NCBI GenBank assembly: GCA_902702965.1
Contig: CACRXP010000150.1
Location: 62,945-126,944, forward strand
Direction: 5' to 3'
DNA from: Spirometra erinaceieuropaei
Lineage: Eukaryota; Platyhelminthes; Cestoda; Diphyllobothriidea; Diphyllobothriidae
Length of the DNA stretch: 64,000 bases
The position numbers and the translations under genes were made by a program. Below are positions 13,001 to 22,010 of the stretch, in pieces (position 1 is the first letter of the stretch; each line of letters begins with the position of its first letter). A model generated the notes under the pieces. It did no database searches. It was not told the origin of the DNA and saw nothing but the letters and a program-made list of their open reading frames with translations.

Positions 13001-14054
13001 CCTCTTCTTCTTTGGCTTGTAAGCCCCTGGCGGCGGCCCGCTCCTTTTCGGAATTTGCGGCCTATGGGAAAGCAGGTAGTATGGGACACAAGCCAAAAGT
13101 AAAACAAGTATAATGGTCACCAATAGTGACATTATATGGGTCTAGGAATGCAAGTTGAAACACACTTTCCAACTATGTCTAGATGACTATAAATTCCTTT
13201 TAACGGGTGAGATTGTCCGAAAGAATTCATTGTACAAAGTGCGCGTGTAACGCTAAATACGGTTGGGAGTCCAAAAATATGTAATTTAGGCAAATTAGGA
13301 AACCAATAAAATAGCAGGAGACAAAACTTCTGTATGCCTGAGAACGTGGCAAAGTCCTAGTTACAAAAGGGTTTTTTCACCTGATGCACTACTTGAGGCG
13401 ACAGGATTGGCCAATATTTTTCGTTAGACATAATGGACGTGATTGTAATAAACACAAAACCGATTACATGTTAGTCAAGCATGGAAGGCAAATCGCTTCT
13501 TACCTTGACCAGTTGTTCCATTTCGTGGACACGATCGGGATGCTCCGAGAGAATCCAATCGTACAGAGAAACAAGCAAACTTAACTCCGGGTTACTGCGA
13601 TACTCTTCTGACCATTTCTTGGCCATTTCTGTAATTTTTAGTTGCGGCCTACTGTGGAGTTTCTGGAAAGATTACTAAAATAATAAACTTACTGAGTATT
13701 TGGACTTGAACGCATGGACGAACTCTCGAGAGGACATCTCCCGAGCGAATATGTTGCCAGCGTTTTGCAGACAACCATCTAAAAGCTGTTCACTTTAATA
13801 ATACAGTAGATTGACTTAACTGTAATGGCCCTGAGAGATATATGTGGATTTGCTTGGTATACTTTCTTCACAATGTACTTCAGGCATGGTTTTGGCCTAG
13901 AGAGTCAAAGATATTAAACGACCTACTGGGCTTTTGCATATGTATCACTCACTCGCAGAATAAGGTCCCAGTTGTCTTCGTGTGTTCTCGAATCCGTACA
14001 TTTATCTATGATCAGTCAAGTGAAAATACTCGATATACCTATGAGGGCCTCCAT
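718..14054 (-). CDS. STAM: STAM, signal transducing adaptor molecule (whole gene, 9 coding exons)
   Basis: STAM pairs with HRS in ESCRT-0 on early endosomes, binding ubiquitinated cargo and recruiting deubiquitinases. Joining the nine exons below gives 1686 bases (561 residues plus stop) with all phases matching. Seen in order: a VHS domain (about residues 1-141, with HEDNWDLILR and NPELSLL); a UIM (158-173, KEEEDLAKAIALSLSE) formed across an intron; an SH3 domain (217-270, ALFDFEAAEDNELTF, NWWRG, GLFPAQFV); a GAT-like helical segment (306-383); and a tail rich in Tyr, Pro and Gln with an 11-Gln run. Length is close to animal STAMs. The start is the only ATG in frame with the VHS domain next to a proper donor. 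The first four introns are 30-35 bases and the last two 5.2 and 4.6 kb, filled with repeats. Identity rests on domain order and family motifs recognised by eye. Confidence 0.93.
1271..1307. repeat. (CGG)n/(TGG)n microsatellite in STAM intron 8
   Basis: A run of CGG triplets passes into TGG triplets without interruption. It lies in the intron before the last STAM exon and is non-coding there. Confidence 0.9.
1925..2330 (-). repeat. SINE-like interspersed repeat, copy 1
   Basis: Read on the minus strand it starts with TTGTTGTGGACCAGGGGGTG, then TGGAGTGGAG, a GC-rich block, GGGAAGGCGAGAGTGCGG and GTGGAGCACACGGTGG. The same string of blocks in the same order occurs on the plus strand at 40490-40830 and begins again near 63.9 kb. 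No reading frame is conserved, so it is a non-coding dispersed repeat. The outer limits are approximate. Confidence 0.8.
2640..3280. other. STAM intron 8 sequence, nothing recognised
   Basis: There is no long open frame and no repeat I could match to another part of the window. Confidence 0.5.
3320..4123 (+). pseudogene. Penelope-like element, 3' fragment with GIY-YIG endonuclease
   Basis: A GIY-YIG nuclease core reads cleanly for about 60 codons from 3467 (VVYPIWCICGQSN, YVGETGRQLRTRMAEQ, then SSQVAAHSTRSGH) before a TAA near 3647. Further downstream frames (SRELFASWFTGPQSIN, then Q-T-rich tail) match the Penelope-like elements of flatworms but are broken by stops and frameshifts. No reverse transcriptase is present, so the copy is 5' truncated. 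It ends in the terminal block at 4041-4123 that also flanks the 23-26 kb copy. It lies in a STAM intron, on the opposite strand. Confidence 0.85.
4041..4123 (+). repeat. Penelope-like terminal repeat (3' end)
   Basis: The block contains GTCTCTGATGATGGGTTCGA, GAAACGTCCGGCCAATAAAG and GCGATCGTGTCTCC. The same block occurs at 25728-25816 in the same orientation and at 23123-23211 inverted. Confidence 0.85.
4183..4302 (-). pseudogene. Dead duplicate of STAM exon 8
   Basis: It reads AMPRGPQYAVPQYSMVPPVA and HSMQPAPPSQAYYRQPVNG, nearly the same as exon 8, in the same orientation and open. The donor position has GGCGGGGCGG instead of GTAGGT. The nearest acceptor (AAACAG) leaves the wrong phase. It is therefore unlikely to be spliced in with the present gene. 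It sits about 60 bases beyond the end of a Penelope-like element. Confidence 0.82.
5596..5716 (-). CDS. STAM: STAM coding exon 8 (Tyr/Pro-rich tail)
   Basis: It encodes VAMPSGPQYPVPQYSMVPPV then AHSMQPAPPSQAYYQQPLHG. It has a CCTAG acceptor and GGTG|GTAGGT donor, entering in phase 0 and leaving in phase 1, which fits both neighbours. It is the only one of three similar copies in the gene with both splice sites in phase; the others are near 4183-4302 and 6276-6327. Confidence 0.86.
5840..5916 (+). repeat. Inverted repeat, left copy
   Basis: It contains GGGCAGTTGGCGAGCATACG, TGTGCTTTCGGTCGAG and GGGAACGGGGTACAAG. The reverse complement is at 6148-6236, with a small insertion. A shorter related block (GGGAACAGAGTACAAGCAAA) follows at 6073. 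Confidence 0.82.
6148..6236 (-). repeat. Inverted repeat, right copy
   Basis: Read on the minus strand it gives CCAGTTGGCGAGCATAAGTG, TGCTTTCGACAAATTC and GTGGGAACGGGGTACAG, mirroring 5840-5916. Confidence 0.82.
6276..6327 (-). pseudogene. Third, partial copy of STAM exon 8
   Basis: It reads YSVPQFSMVPPIAHWMHR in the exon 8 frame over about 52 bases, with several base differences. On one side it runs straight into the local repeat motif ACAGAGTACATGCAAACCAT; on the other it ends before the PPSQAYY part. No splice sites are preserved. Confidence 0.78.
6366..6441 (+). repeat. tRNA-like sequence, probable tRNA-derived SINE head
   Basis: It has a good pol III A box (TGGCTCAGTGGTTAGAGGC), an anticodon-loop-like GGACTTCTAACAA with TCT in the anticodon place, and a B-box-like GAGTTCGAGGCTC. 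The acceptor ends GGGCTCA and GGGTGTT do not pair well, so a functional tRNA-Arg is doubtful. The sequence that follows (CAGTCTCCCTTGTCTTTGTC) has repeat character. Confidence 0.5.
7020..9790 (+). pseudogene. Penelope-like element (RT + GIY-YIG), interrupted by a foldback element
   Basis: Degenerate reverse transcriptase is readable from about 7140 (VGKNVPS; then AQFLNMVKGLEVANDEIM and AEELLQACIT) up to 7463. It resumes at 8461 (FTCGGN; LWLRYVNDTF, where YVND replaces the usual YVDD; NGHPLDFLHQCMR near 8865). A GIY-YIG-like segment follows about 9490-9785 (IPCATCDAAYCGHAGKS, ISENQLA, EDTLIVGT). Stops and frameshifts are frequent, so it is dead. Its sequence differs from the 3.3 and 23 kb copies, so it belongs to another Penelope-like lineage. 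It lies in STAM intron 7. Confidence 0.82.
7464..8460. mobile_element. Foldback (long inverted repeat) element inserted in the Penelope-like RT
   Basis: The left arm (about 7468-7860) and right arm (about 8070-8460) are imperfect reverse complements. Both carry the block TAATATTAATCACNGTGCAGC, and ATAAATGCAAATATATTTCA appears in both arms. The ends read CAGTAGATGTGCTAA and, inverted, AGTAGACATGCTAA. TTACCT occurs immediately outside each end (7458-7463, 8461-8466), consistent with a target duplication. There is no coding capacity. Related units lie at 49.15-51.6 kb. Confidence 0.85.
9800..10926. other. STAM intron 7 remainder, nothing recognised
   Basis: AT-rich sequence with no long open frame and no match I could make to other repeats in the window. 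Confidence 0.5.
10927..11678 (-). CDS. STAM: STAM coding exon 7 (UIM end, SH3 and GAT-like region)
   Basis: At 752 bases this is the largest STAM exon. It completes the UIM and carries the whole SH3 domain (VRALFDFEAAEDNELTFKAG, NWWRGRNHRGEGLFPAQFV). The helical segment that in the family pairs with HRS and binds ubiquitin follows (LLANCLQMLNDAD through MQQYHDLM). The SH3 is diagnostic for STAM rather than other VHS proteins. It ends at a CAG|GTCTGT donor, in phase 0. The open frame runs past both splice sites, but the extra residues have no family counterpart. Confidence 0.95.
11679..12988. other. STAM intron 6, nothing recognised
   Basis: A 1310-base intron with a GTACAT donor and CTTGTAG acceptor on the minus strand. 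Short open frames only. Confidence 0.6.
12989..13061 (-). CDS. STAM: STAM coding exon 6 (first half of UIM)
   Basis: It encodes AANSEKERAAARGLQ and AKEEEDLAK; the following exon supplies AIALSLSE, so the ubiquitin-interacting motif is completed only after splicing. The bounds are CCCATAG acceptor and GTACAT donor. Confidence 0.91.
13504..13662 (-). CDS. STAM: STAM coding exon 5 (end of VHS)
   Basis: It encodes KLHSRPQLKITEMAKKWSEE and YRSNPELSLLVSLYDWIL, ending the VHS domain. The acceptor CTTTCCAG at 13663 keeps phase 0 with exon 4; another AG at 13629 breaks the phase and was rejected. The donor is CAAG|GTAAG. Confidence 0.9.
13693..13785 (-). CDS. STAM: STAM coding exon 4 (VHS)
   Basis: It encodes LLDGCLQNAGNIFAREMSSR and on to KSKYS, matching the LLGACVANCGKIF...SRDF block of STAM VHS domains. 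It is bounded by a GAACAG acceptor and a strong GTAAGT donor, in phase 0 on both sides; the following intron is 30 bases. Confidence 0.9.
13821..13896 (-). CDS. STAM: STAM coding exon 3 (VHS middle)
   Basis: It encodes PKPCLKYIVKKV and NPHISLRAIT, matching the CLKAIMKRV...PHVALQALT stretch of animal STAM. The upstream intron is 30 bases (CTCTCTAG acceptor) and the downstream intron is 35 bases with a GTTAAG donor. Confidence 0.88.
13927..14005 (-). CDS. STAM: STAM coding exon 2 (VHS helix 1-2)
   Basis: It encodes KCTDSRTHEDNWDLILR and VSDTYAKA. The EDxWxLI pattern is the hallmark of the first VHS helices. The donor is CCCA|GTAGGT; an earlier GTGAGT at 13952 would drop residues that the family has, so the later donor is preferred. 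It enters in phase 1 and leaves in phase 2. Confidence 0.86.
14039..14054 (-). CDS. STAM: STAM coding exon 1 (start codon)
   Basis: This 16-base coding exon encodes MEALI plus one base. It ends at a GTATAT donor and is followed by a 33-base intron ending in CATAG. The split codon completes to Asp, giving MEALIDKCTD, which aligns with the start of animal VHS domains. It is far too short for ORF finding; the support is position, phase and the mini-intron pattern. Confidence 0.78.
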
Positions 14055-15085
14055 TATCGGGACATACGAAAGATACTTGCAAGAGGCGCACCTATCCGCA
14101 GAATACTTAAACAAATCTGACGGGTAATCGTCTCGCTTCCAGTATTTCGATCGTACTGTTAGTTATTTCATGGTCATCGGCGCCGTAAATTAAGGCAGTA
14201 CCTTCCGTTTTCTAAAGAGATGCACTTGACTCAACACCAACCTTCGTTGTAGATATTGAATAGTATGAAATAAATTCAATCAGAAACATTATTAACAATT
14301 CGACGTTAATGTTTATTCGTAACGCTCTATTTGGTAGCCAGATTCCGCAGCAAGTCGTAAACAATCAGTTCTTATTTACGAATCGGGTTGAGGTAGCTAC
14401 TTCTGACATTCGCATCGCATGACACTGCCCTACCAAAACATGGCTCCGCCTCGTGGATGTGGCCAAGCGTGGGTGGACGTGGCAATGGCCACGGCATACT
14501 TTGAGAAATTCCAAGGGGCATTTTAACCGCTGAAACTAAATCTTTTGCGTTTACATGTTCCGCACTTACCTATATATACGTTAATTTACCCAGAAAGTGC
14601 CTTACGTCGACTTCTTGTTTGTTGCACCCTTATGGTCTCTCTTACACCATTAATAATACATTTTATGTTATGCAAGTGAGAAGTAGGCTTATTAAATTAA
14701 TAACGACTCTTATTTCGAGGTGAGTGTTTAAAACACAGTTAAATTTATTATACGTTGTTTTTATCCAATAATGAAAGGATTCATGAAGCGCAAGGATTAC
14801 GGCGTCCATTGGAGAACAGTTAACAAGCACGTGACAAGAAGGCATATTATGCGCGGATGAAGGAACTCTCCGGTCCGTCTACGTCGTCGGTGGCAGATTA
14901 ACCACCGGAATAAGAAATGCTCGAAGTTTATACGGGTAGGCGCCTTACTGTGTTACTCACTAGAAAGTTTAGATTCCGTGGACATAAGTCAGAACGCGGT
15001 CGCCGACAAGTGCTTTCTGGCAGATTTGCAAGAATTCTGATCGGAGGCCCAAATGCTACTGTCCACAACAAATAATTTGTTTTGA
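14055..15085. other. 5' flank of STAM
   Basis: It should contain the promoter and 5' leader of the minus-strand STAM gene. I see no clear TATA box, CpG-rich stretch or other gene; it is AT-rich with short open frames only. Confidence 0.5.
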
Positions 15086-16640
15086 ATGCTGCGGCCCTAC
15101 CATCCAGAGGTACCCAAAGACCCAAGAACGCTATTGAAAACGCCTCGAACATGCATTAGCAAGCCCCTAACCAAGGGGAACGATGTTCATTTAGGCCTTG
15201 AGTGTGGTCTACTGGATCAGCTAAACAGTCTGTCAGCAACGACCATGCGTGAAATTCACATTCAACCTCATATTGACGGAATGGAGGTTTTGAAGGGGCC
15301 TAGTCAATGCCTCTGGCCAGTTCTTGCTCGTGTCCGCCATCCGGTTGTTGGTCAGTCCTTCATTTTTGGAGTGTTCTCCGGTTCCGGCAGGCCCGATCCG
15401 TTGGATGACTTCCTAAACGACTGTGTAGGTGAACCGAAAGAAGTTCTGGCCAGTGGTCTGCGTATTCCACATAAGGCAAATATCGTGAAGTTGAACTTGG
15501 CCAATGTCATCGGCGACATCCCTGCCTGCTGTTATGTGCTTCATGTTAAAGCTTGTGGTGGCTATGACGGCTGCGCTAGCTTTGTTACTTCGTAGATTTA
15601 ACTGGAACAACTACAGTCGTTTCCATATGGGCAAGCTCACTGTGAACCGCATGACGTTCTTAGTATGCAGTGGGCATCAGCGCGACGACAGGGTGTTCAG
15701 GTTGCGAAGTCAGGAACCGCACCACAAAGGCAAGTCCCCGTTCGAGGATTTACCCATCGATATGATTGCCTCCTTCCCACTCGACTATATTCATCTAGTT
15801 TGCTTGGACGTCATGCGGAAATTGCTGCATATTTGGCGTCTAAGGTCTAGCAGATACTCGATATCACTGAATGCGTCAATTAAGATGTGCAGTCAATGTT
15901 TGCCGGCAGGGCTTCCACGTAAGTGCAGAACACTCGATTGTCTGGAGTTTTTGAAGGCTGCCGAAGACAGACAATTTTTACGGTATGTAGGGCCTGTCGT
16001 CTTATTCGCCTCTATTGGCGAAACCCGCTATCAACACTTTTTGCTATTTTTCCTGGCAGTGCACATATTTAGCCATCCCACATTGCATACAACCTGGAGA
16101 GAATAAGGCCGGCTTCTGTTGAATCGCTTTGATGTGGCCCTCCCCACTTTGTACAGTCCTTCCGATATTTCTTACAATGTCTATTGTCTGCTTCACCTGC
16201 ATGACGATGTGACTCGGTTTGGGGTGCTGGACAAGTTCTCGGTATCGCCTTTCTAGTCCTTCTTATAAAGGGCTCGGAACAGTTTGACAGTGCCAATTAA
16301 CGTAGTCGCAGAGGTTTGCATGCCTGAGTTGTCGACATACCCATTGCTGTTGGACGACGATAAGAGAGTAACACATTCATTTAAACTACCTTGCGGATCC
16401 ACAGCTATTTCCCACAGGGCGTTTTTTCTGTCAACTGAACCGCCGGATAATGTGATACTTATTGGAAATAAACCGTGCCTACTGACATCAACGTCTGTTA
16501 ACTGTATAACGTACCGCCCGTTCCTTGATTGTGAAGATCTTTTCACAACATTTATTCCCTCTTCCTCCTTATATGTGTTCAAAACCTCCACCTATGGAAG
16601 CATTAATCTATGCCATAAAACACTATAGCCGTCTTGTTAG
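15086..16640 (+). pseudogene. Decayed DNA transposase (Tnp2-like invertebrate family)
   Basis: In successive broken frames it reads: IHIQPHIDGMEVLKG, SQCLWPVLARVRHPVVG, GSGRPDPLDDFLND, then CGGYDGCASF. After a frameshift near 15560-15620 it continues with DDRVFRLRSQEPHHKGKSPF, IASFPLDYIHLVCLDVM, SDISYNVYCLLHLHDDVTRF (about 16160-16225), and PPDNVILIGNKPCLLTSTSV. This order of motifs (Asp in the HIDG block, HHxGxSPF, FPLDYMHLVCLGVM, HLxDDVxxFG) is that of a widespread invertebrate transposase family related to CACTA Tnp2. At least three stops or frameshifts make it inactive. The family name is from memory. Confidence 0.75.
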
Positions 16641-18379
16641 ACAAAATATTGTTAATTGTCCAGTTTTCTGTTTCAATTTGCCCCTCTTTAGATGGGGCTA
16701 TGTGCGCTGTCTGTGTGCACATGATTAAGATCGATTGTGGCCTTCATATTTGCTGCGAGCTGAAGGATGGCCGGAAATGAAGAATGGTAAAGCTGCCAGT
16801 GACAGCACTGGACAGGTTTCTTTCATACGTCCTGGGTTTTTTGCAATGAATAGTAAACTTTAGGGCTTTGTGTATTCGGGCTTCTCGGTTAACGTTAGTA
16901 ATCAGACAGATGACGTCAGTTCTGACAAAGGGTTCACCGCAAGTTTAGAATAATTTTTCTGCGGATGCTGGCAGGGAGTGGACTTTTGGCGTAGCACTCA
17001 ATCACCGTCTTGATAACGTAGCCCACGGATATAATCTTTAACATAATTCTGCTTGTTATAGACATTTATGTGGCGTGACAAATTATGCGTATGGTTCAGT
17101 AATTCCTGTGGTTCGAGAATGCATTTTTAAGGTGACTATGAGTTTGTCACAAGTATAATGAAGACAAATTCGGCAAACAAGCGGAAGTGACAACCTGGTA
17201 GGTGGGTGAAGACGGTACGTCCATCGGAGACATGTTTGGTTAGGGGGGCATCCCATTCAGGTAAAGGGTAAGCTGGTGTCTCCGTTATGGGGATGGCGTC
17301 CCTTGAAAAAGCATTCAATAATTTAACCATAATACGAATTGTACGCATCACTTCTTTTTTTCTTTTCTCAATGGGCTGGTATCCTCCTTCAGATTGGTAT
17401 TCTCCTTGTCTTCTGTACAAGCAAATAATCCCAGCATCACGTGTCAGGCTTCTTTGAGAGCTGACCCCACAGTACTATTTGGTTGAAAGAGGAACTCCAA
17501 AGCGAGAAATCCACTCGCCAACTTAGGCCGAATTTCATTGATTCAAAGTCGTAACTTGTGCCCATTTCCTAAAATTGTCGACGATTACGCGGATGTAGTT
17601 AGTGCCATTGAGAGCGTCGAATCAGGATAGTTAAAAACGAACGGTTTCTTAAATCAAAAGCCAGGGAGTGAGAGCTAAAGCACGGTCTTTACTGCAACAA
17701 CGGGGCGTACAGTTGTACCTTCAGGCAACGTGCTAGCCATTGATTTATTCAGCTTTGGCGCCAGAAGAGTATGTGCGTGCGCCTGAGTTTTTCCTGGCTG
17801 CGGTTACTTGTTAAATGCAAAAATACCGCTAGGCATTGCGCTGTCGGCGAGTCGAAATCTGTCGCACACGACGCAAATAATTAACTGGAAAGGAAGGTCG
17901 ACTTACTGTCCCCAGGCCAAGTAGTGCGGTGCAACCATTTCGCCATAACTTTTATTTTCGCATTATCACTTGCTGCTATCATGGTTTTGGGCATTTTGGA
18001 CCCTGTCCTTGATCGATTTTGTTTGATCGGTTGACCAGCTTCGTAACGTCGATCAATATTTTTGTCTTTATTCACTGACTGCAGCTTCAGAAAGCTTAGG
18101 CTCAGACGTGCACTTCGCACTGGGGTTAACAACCCAAAACGGCTGGCACACGATTAGTGAGAAGGATTACTGGCACTGCTTGTCCAGCGGCACTACCCTC
18201 CCCGGCCCCAGTATAGGATATATAATAATTCTGCCCTCCTGAATTTTGACCTGACAAACCTCGAGTTGTCCACCATTCTACCTCGACAGACTGCCACAGG
18301 TTTGTACGGCACGGGGCCTACGACGTCGATGCGCGTCTGTTGAAAGTGAAAACTCATGAACATAGATTGCAAGCTTGTT
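16641..18379. other. Intergenic, nothing recognised
   Basis: Short open frames on both strands without family motifs. The transposon 3' end may extend into it. Confidence 0.45.
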
Positions 18380-20375
18380 TTGAATTTCGGACTTGGGCTT
18401 TTAAGGAAGTAAAATTTGGGCAGTTGTTAGAAAACATGCAGAGCACTACAGAAGTGTCTACAGTCGTCCATCCACGACCTCTGGAGGCTGCCATCGACGG
18501 CCTTCCTATATGAAGGCGAACAACCACCGTGACCTCCTTACTTCCCTCTCCGAGCCCGCCGAGGTCGTACAACAACTATCCAACGTGAGAACATCGGGAC
18601 CCGACGAGATTCCGGCCAAGGTTTAAAGGCCAGACGGCCAGAAAATGTGGCATCAAGGACAAGTCCCGCAGGATTCCAACGGTACGGCTATCACCCATTT
18701 CTACGAGTTAGGAGGGAATAGACGATTCTGTGATAAGCACAGAAGAATCTTACAGCTCAATATCGAGAGACGATCATTGCACGCAGCCTCATTAGTCATA
18801 TAAACGGCCATTTTGAATAGGGACTACTCTTGAAAAGCCATTGCGGCTTTTAACAACATTGCGAAACCACCCACAGGGTTTTCTCCACATCCTGCAAGGG
18901 AAGCGTCAGGAGTTGCGGATCCACCTCCACTTTGTCTTCCTTATCCCACAGAAGGCCTTTGACATGTCCAATAATGATGGACTCTGAAAAACCACGCAGA
19001 AGTCCGGGTGTCCTGAGCGATCCACCCATATGTTGAGTTAGCTCCACGACGGGATGATGACGCGCGTCACGAACAATGGGACAATCTTGGATGTATTCGC
19101 AGTAAAAAATGGAGTGAAACAGGACTGTGCACTCGCTCATACCCTCCTCAGACTCATACCCACTGCCATGCTGATTGATAACCACCGCGGCGAGCGCCCT
19201 GAGATCCGTTTCATCAACCTGACCGATGGTTACCCTCTCAAAAGCTGGCATATGCAGACCTCAACGCGTCTGGAGAAATAAGTGCGAAATCGTTACGGTA
19301 CCCATCACAACGCCAAATTCAGGATGAACAAAAACTGTTATCTTCACGACACTGTTGTGCGGAAGGGCGACATGTACTGTAGGGATGAAGCTCGGAAACT
19401 CAGTCAGTCCCATCTCAGTTTTTACTGGAGGATACTAAATTAGAGGTAACAGGAAAGGATAAATCGACACGGGAATGTTCGAACGGACCGGAATCATCAG
19501 CATCCATGCCATGTCGAGGCAACTGTAGTTGCAATAAAGCTGCCACTTTGTGAAATGGAAGACGAGCGATTACCCAAGCGACTTTTCGACCAAGATTTCG
19601 TTATGGATGTTTTTTGACAAAGACCACGCATATGACGCCAAGTAAACACTCAGAAGAGCTCATTGAAGTCATTCCAAATCAAAATGAAGACTTAGAAGGG
19701 CACTGCCCAGGACCGATAGACCTGAAGAATAGCAGTGGAAAGATGGGAAGTAATCTATTATGCCGTCCGGATCCCAACTGCCAAGTCTTAAAGGACGGTT
19801 TGCGATTCACAAAGGCCTTTTCTCCACAACGCCAACATCCAACCCGTCACAGCATGCCCACGCTGTCAACGAGCATTCCGCACACAGAACGACCTCGTCA
19901 GACATCTCTGGACCCAGTGCAGCAACAGTCCAAAACCCCCCTGTTGTCTCCATAAGCGCCCACACCGTCCTCCTCGCCCAACCCCCCTGGCGTCCGAAAC
20001 GACGACCTCCCCCGCCAGGCGTGACCATATTCCTGATGCCACACTTCCTTCGATCATCGTAAACTCCATCATCCCTGTCACAACTCCCGCTCTCGCCATA
20101 AGCGAGAACATACCCGACGCCCCGTCCATCACTGCCTTCTCTTATACCGTTCCCACGACCAGACGTGTGGGCTCGATCTCAGCTTGCCCTTATTGCGATC
20201 ACACGCATACCTCAAACATCAACCTGGATAGTCACTTGCGAATCCATCGCACTGTGATCGGTGCGCCAGTGCCAGAAGTCCCTCCTTACGCTCACCACAT
20301 CCTCCTTTATTGCCCACAATGTCCGTGCAAATTCATTCACCCCATGGGCCTTTTCGTTCATAATGTGGATTCGGC
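18380..20375 (+). pseudogene. Non-LTR retrotransposon relic with C2H2 zinc-finger tail
   Basis: Fragments in changing frames match the endonuclease/reverse transcriptase retroelement common in diphyllobothriid genomes. They are PAEVVQQLSNVRTSGPDEIP (about 18550), GQVPQDSNGTAITHFYE, DKHRRILQLNI, VTNNGTILDVFAVKNGVKQD (19060) and ERPEIRFINLTDG. The C-terminal part is better kept: CPRCQRAFRTQNDLVRHL (about 19855), then CPYCDHTHTSNINLDSHL (20184) and CPQCPCKFIHPMGLFVH (20310), three C2H2-type fingers. The catalytic FADD block is not found. Many stops show it is dead. Confidence 0.85.
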
Positions 20376-21671
20376 GGGACGTGGGCTTTTGGGATGCCGG
20401 TTATTTTTGAACTTCCGTTTCACGGACCCATTTATGTCACCTCATATCATATCGAGGCAGCTATTGCAAAATGGGCCAAGTTTCCTAGTCTGATTCTCGT
20501 GGCTTCTCCGTGTCCTCATCCCACACCTAAGCACTGCCAGAACGGCTGCTCGATACATTCTCACGTTCGTGCTCAGGCCAATGTCATGGTGGCTCCAAAG
20601 TACGTGCTGCAGCTGACCGAGACCCTGACTGGCTTTAGAGATCCCATTTGCAAGTTCGACCTCGCATCTGCGTCGCTTGAAACTGTATTGATCATGTACG
20701 TAGATTTACCCACAGATGCGGGACAAGTACCACCCACCTGATCCTGAATCTTACTAGTTAATGCATAACAGCAGTCCTCCTCGCGATGATGGCCCACTCC
20801 AAGTTTATGAAGCTGGGGCAAAGAGGTATCTGCCCCGTGTCACATTATCTTTCATCGTAGTTGTGAGTGTGCAGTCCTTCGCGACCATAAGTTCATGCGC
20901 TCCGGTCCTAGAGACCCGTGTGGATAACTTGATACGTCAGATATAAAAATCCATCCATCAGTTCGACAGATCATTTAGGTTTTTAGCCTTCCCTCACGGT
21001 AGTCGTTCTTAGCTTGTAGCGCAGTAGGATGATAAAGATGGCGTGAGCGAGAACACGTTCCCCTTAACCTCATTTGTCAGGGCGAATGCTCCCGAGACTG
21101 CCCAATTGTTCGTTATGTCACCTAGTAATCTATTGTGGAGATGCAGCATCGCCTATATAATAATCCATGAACATCCTAATTTCAGCATAATTTTCCGGAT
21201 TCCACCGTGGTCGATTGTAGATGATGGTGACATATTCGATTACACGGGGAATTGCCATCATCCTTACATGTCCGAGAATAGCCAGGTAGGTTTTTCCATG
21301 AACTGAGAGCAGTCGCACTTGCAATGTTTGGCTCATATTGAAATTTTCATAGTCCGAATGCGGTGAACAACGTTTTTCGCAATTATTTCACGATTATAAT
21401 ATCCCTTTCGCTCTTATGTTACATTATTAGATTTATGAATTCTCCTTACTAAAACTACAAGCTTTGCAATTTAACTATTTTCCCTTATATCTGTACCCTC
21501 TAAATGGAGTTTTCAGGGCTTCTGTCGTTTACTCCAAATATACTGACTGATACTGACTGAAAGGTGGGTGAGGATCCCAAATTTCAGGTAAATGAACTTC
21601 CACTTCCAGCGATCGACTCTTCCCACATGGGCGTCGAATTGTAATTCCTGATGTTATAATTGGTTAAATAA
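20376..21671. other. Intergenic, nothing recognised
   Basis: Short open frames only. A tandem TACTGACTGA pair occurs near 21541-21560. Confidence 0.45.
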
Positions 21672-22010
21672 CTAAATTAAGCGCAATGCGTTTTGGTTTG
21701 CCGAAGTACTCGCTATGAGTATGGTATCGATGTGATGAAAGATGAATATACCACCCCGCAAAACTTCATAGGCGAGGCGCCAGACCGAATGAAATGAGTC
21801 GCAGAAACCAAAAGGTATGATAGTGAATTCAAACCGACCAGAAATTCCGGTGACGGAAGTCTTTGGAACGTCATCCCCAGTAACTGGCATGTGATGGCAT
21901 GCGTTCACGACGTCGGTTCTTCAAATGACTGTTTCACCAAACGGCATGGCGAATAAATCGGAGATATTTGGGATGGAATACTTGTCTACGGCAACGATTC
22001 TATTTGACAG
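21672..22010 (-). pseudogene. Ty3/gypsy-type reverse transcriptase relic
   Basis: On the minus strand it reads VDKYSIPNISDLFAMPFGE, then NACHHMPVTGDDVPKTSVTG, GRFEFTIIPFGFCDSFHSVW and IFIFHHIDTILIASTSANQN. These match the RT segments of gypsy elements (YxIPV...KTA, FEFxxMPFGL, VYIDDILVAS), with the catalytic YIDD changed to HIDT. Stops upstream and the lack of flanking protease, RNase H or integrase show a fragment. Confidence 0.8.

Noticed and set aside
12775..13132. Hydrophobic minus-strand open frames across STAM exon 6 suggesting a membrane protein
   Set aside because: The hydrophobic part is intron sequence; only 12989-13061, in another frame, fits the STAM UIM and splice phases.
13942..13953. 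GTGAGT as the donor of STAM exon 2
   Set aside because: It would drop VSDTYAKAQ, which fits the VHS alignment, and leave the wrong phase for exon 3; the CCCA|GTAGGT donor at 13927 fits both.
16253..16591. Minus-strand open frame of 112 codons
   Set aside because: It is antisense to the transposase block PPDNVILIGNKPCLLTSTSV, which fits the plus-strand element order.
18850..19251. Minus-strand open frame of 133 codons
   Set aside because: It is antisense to readable reverse transcriptase motifs (VTNNGTILDVFAVKNGVKQD) of the plus-strand retroelement.
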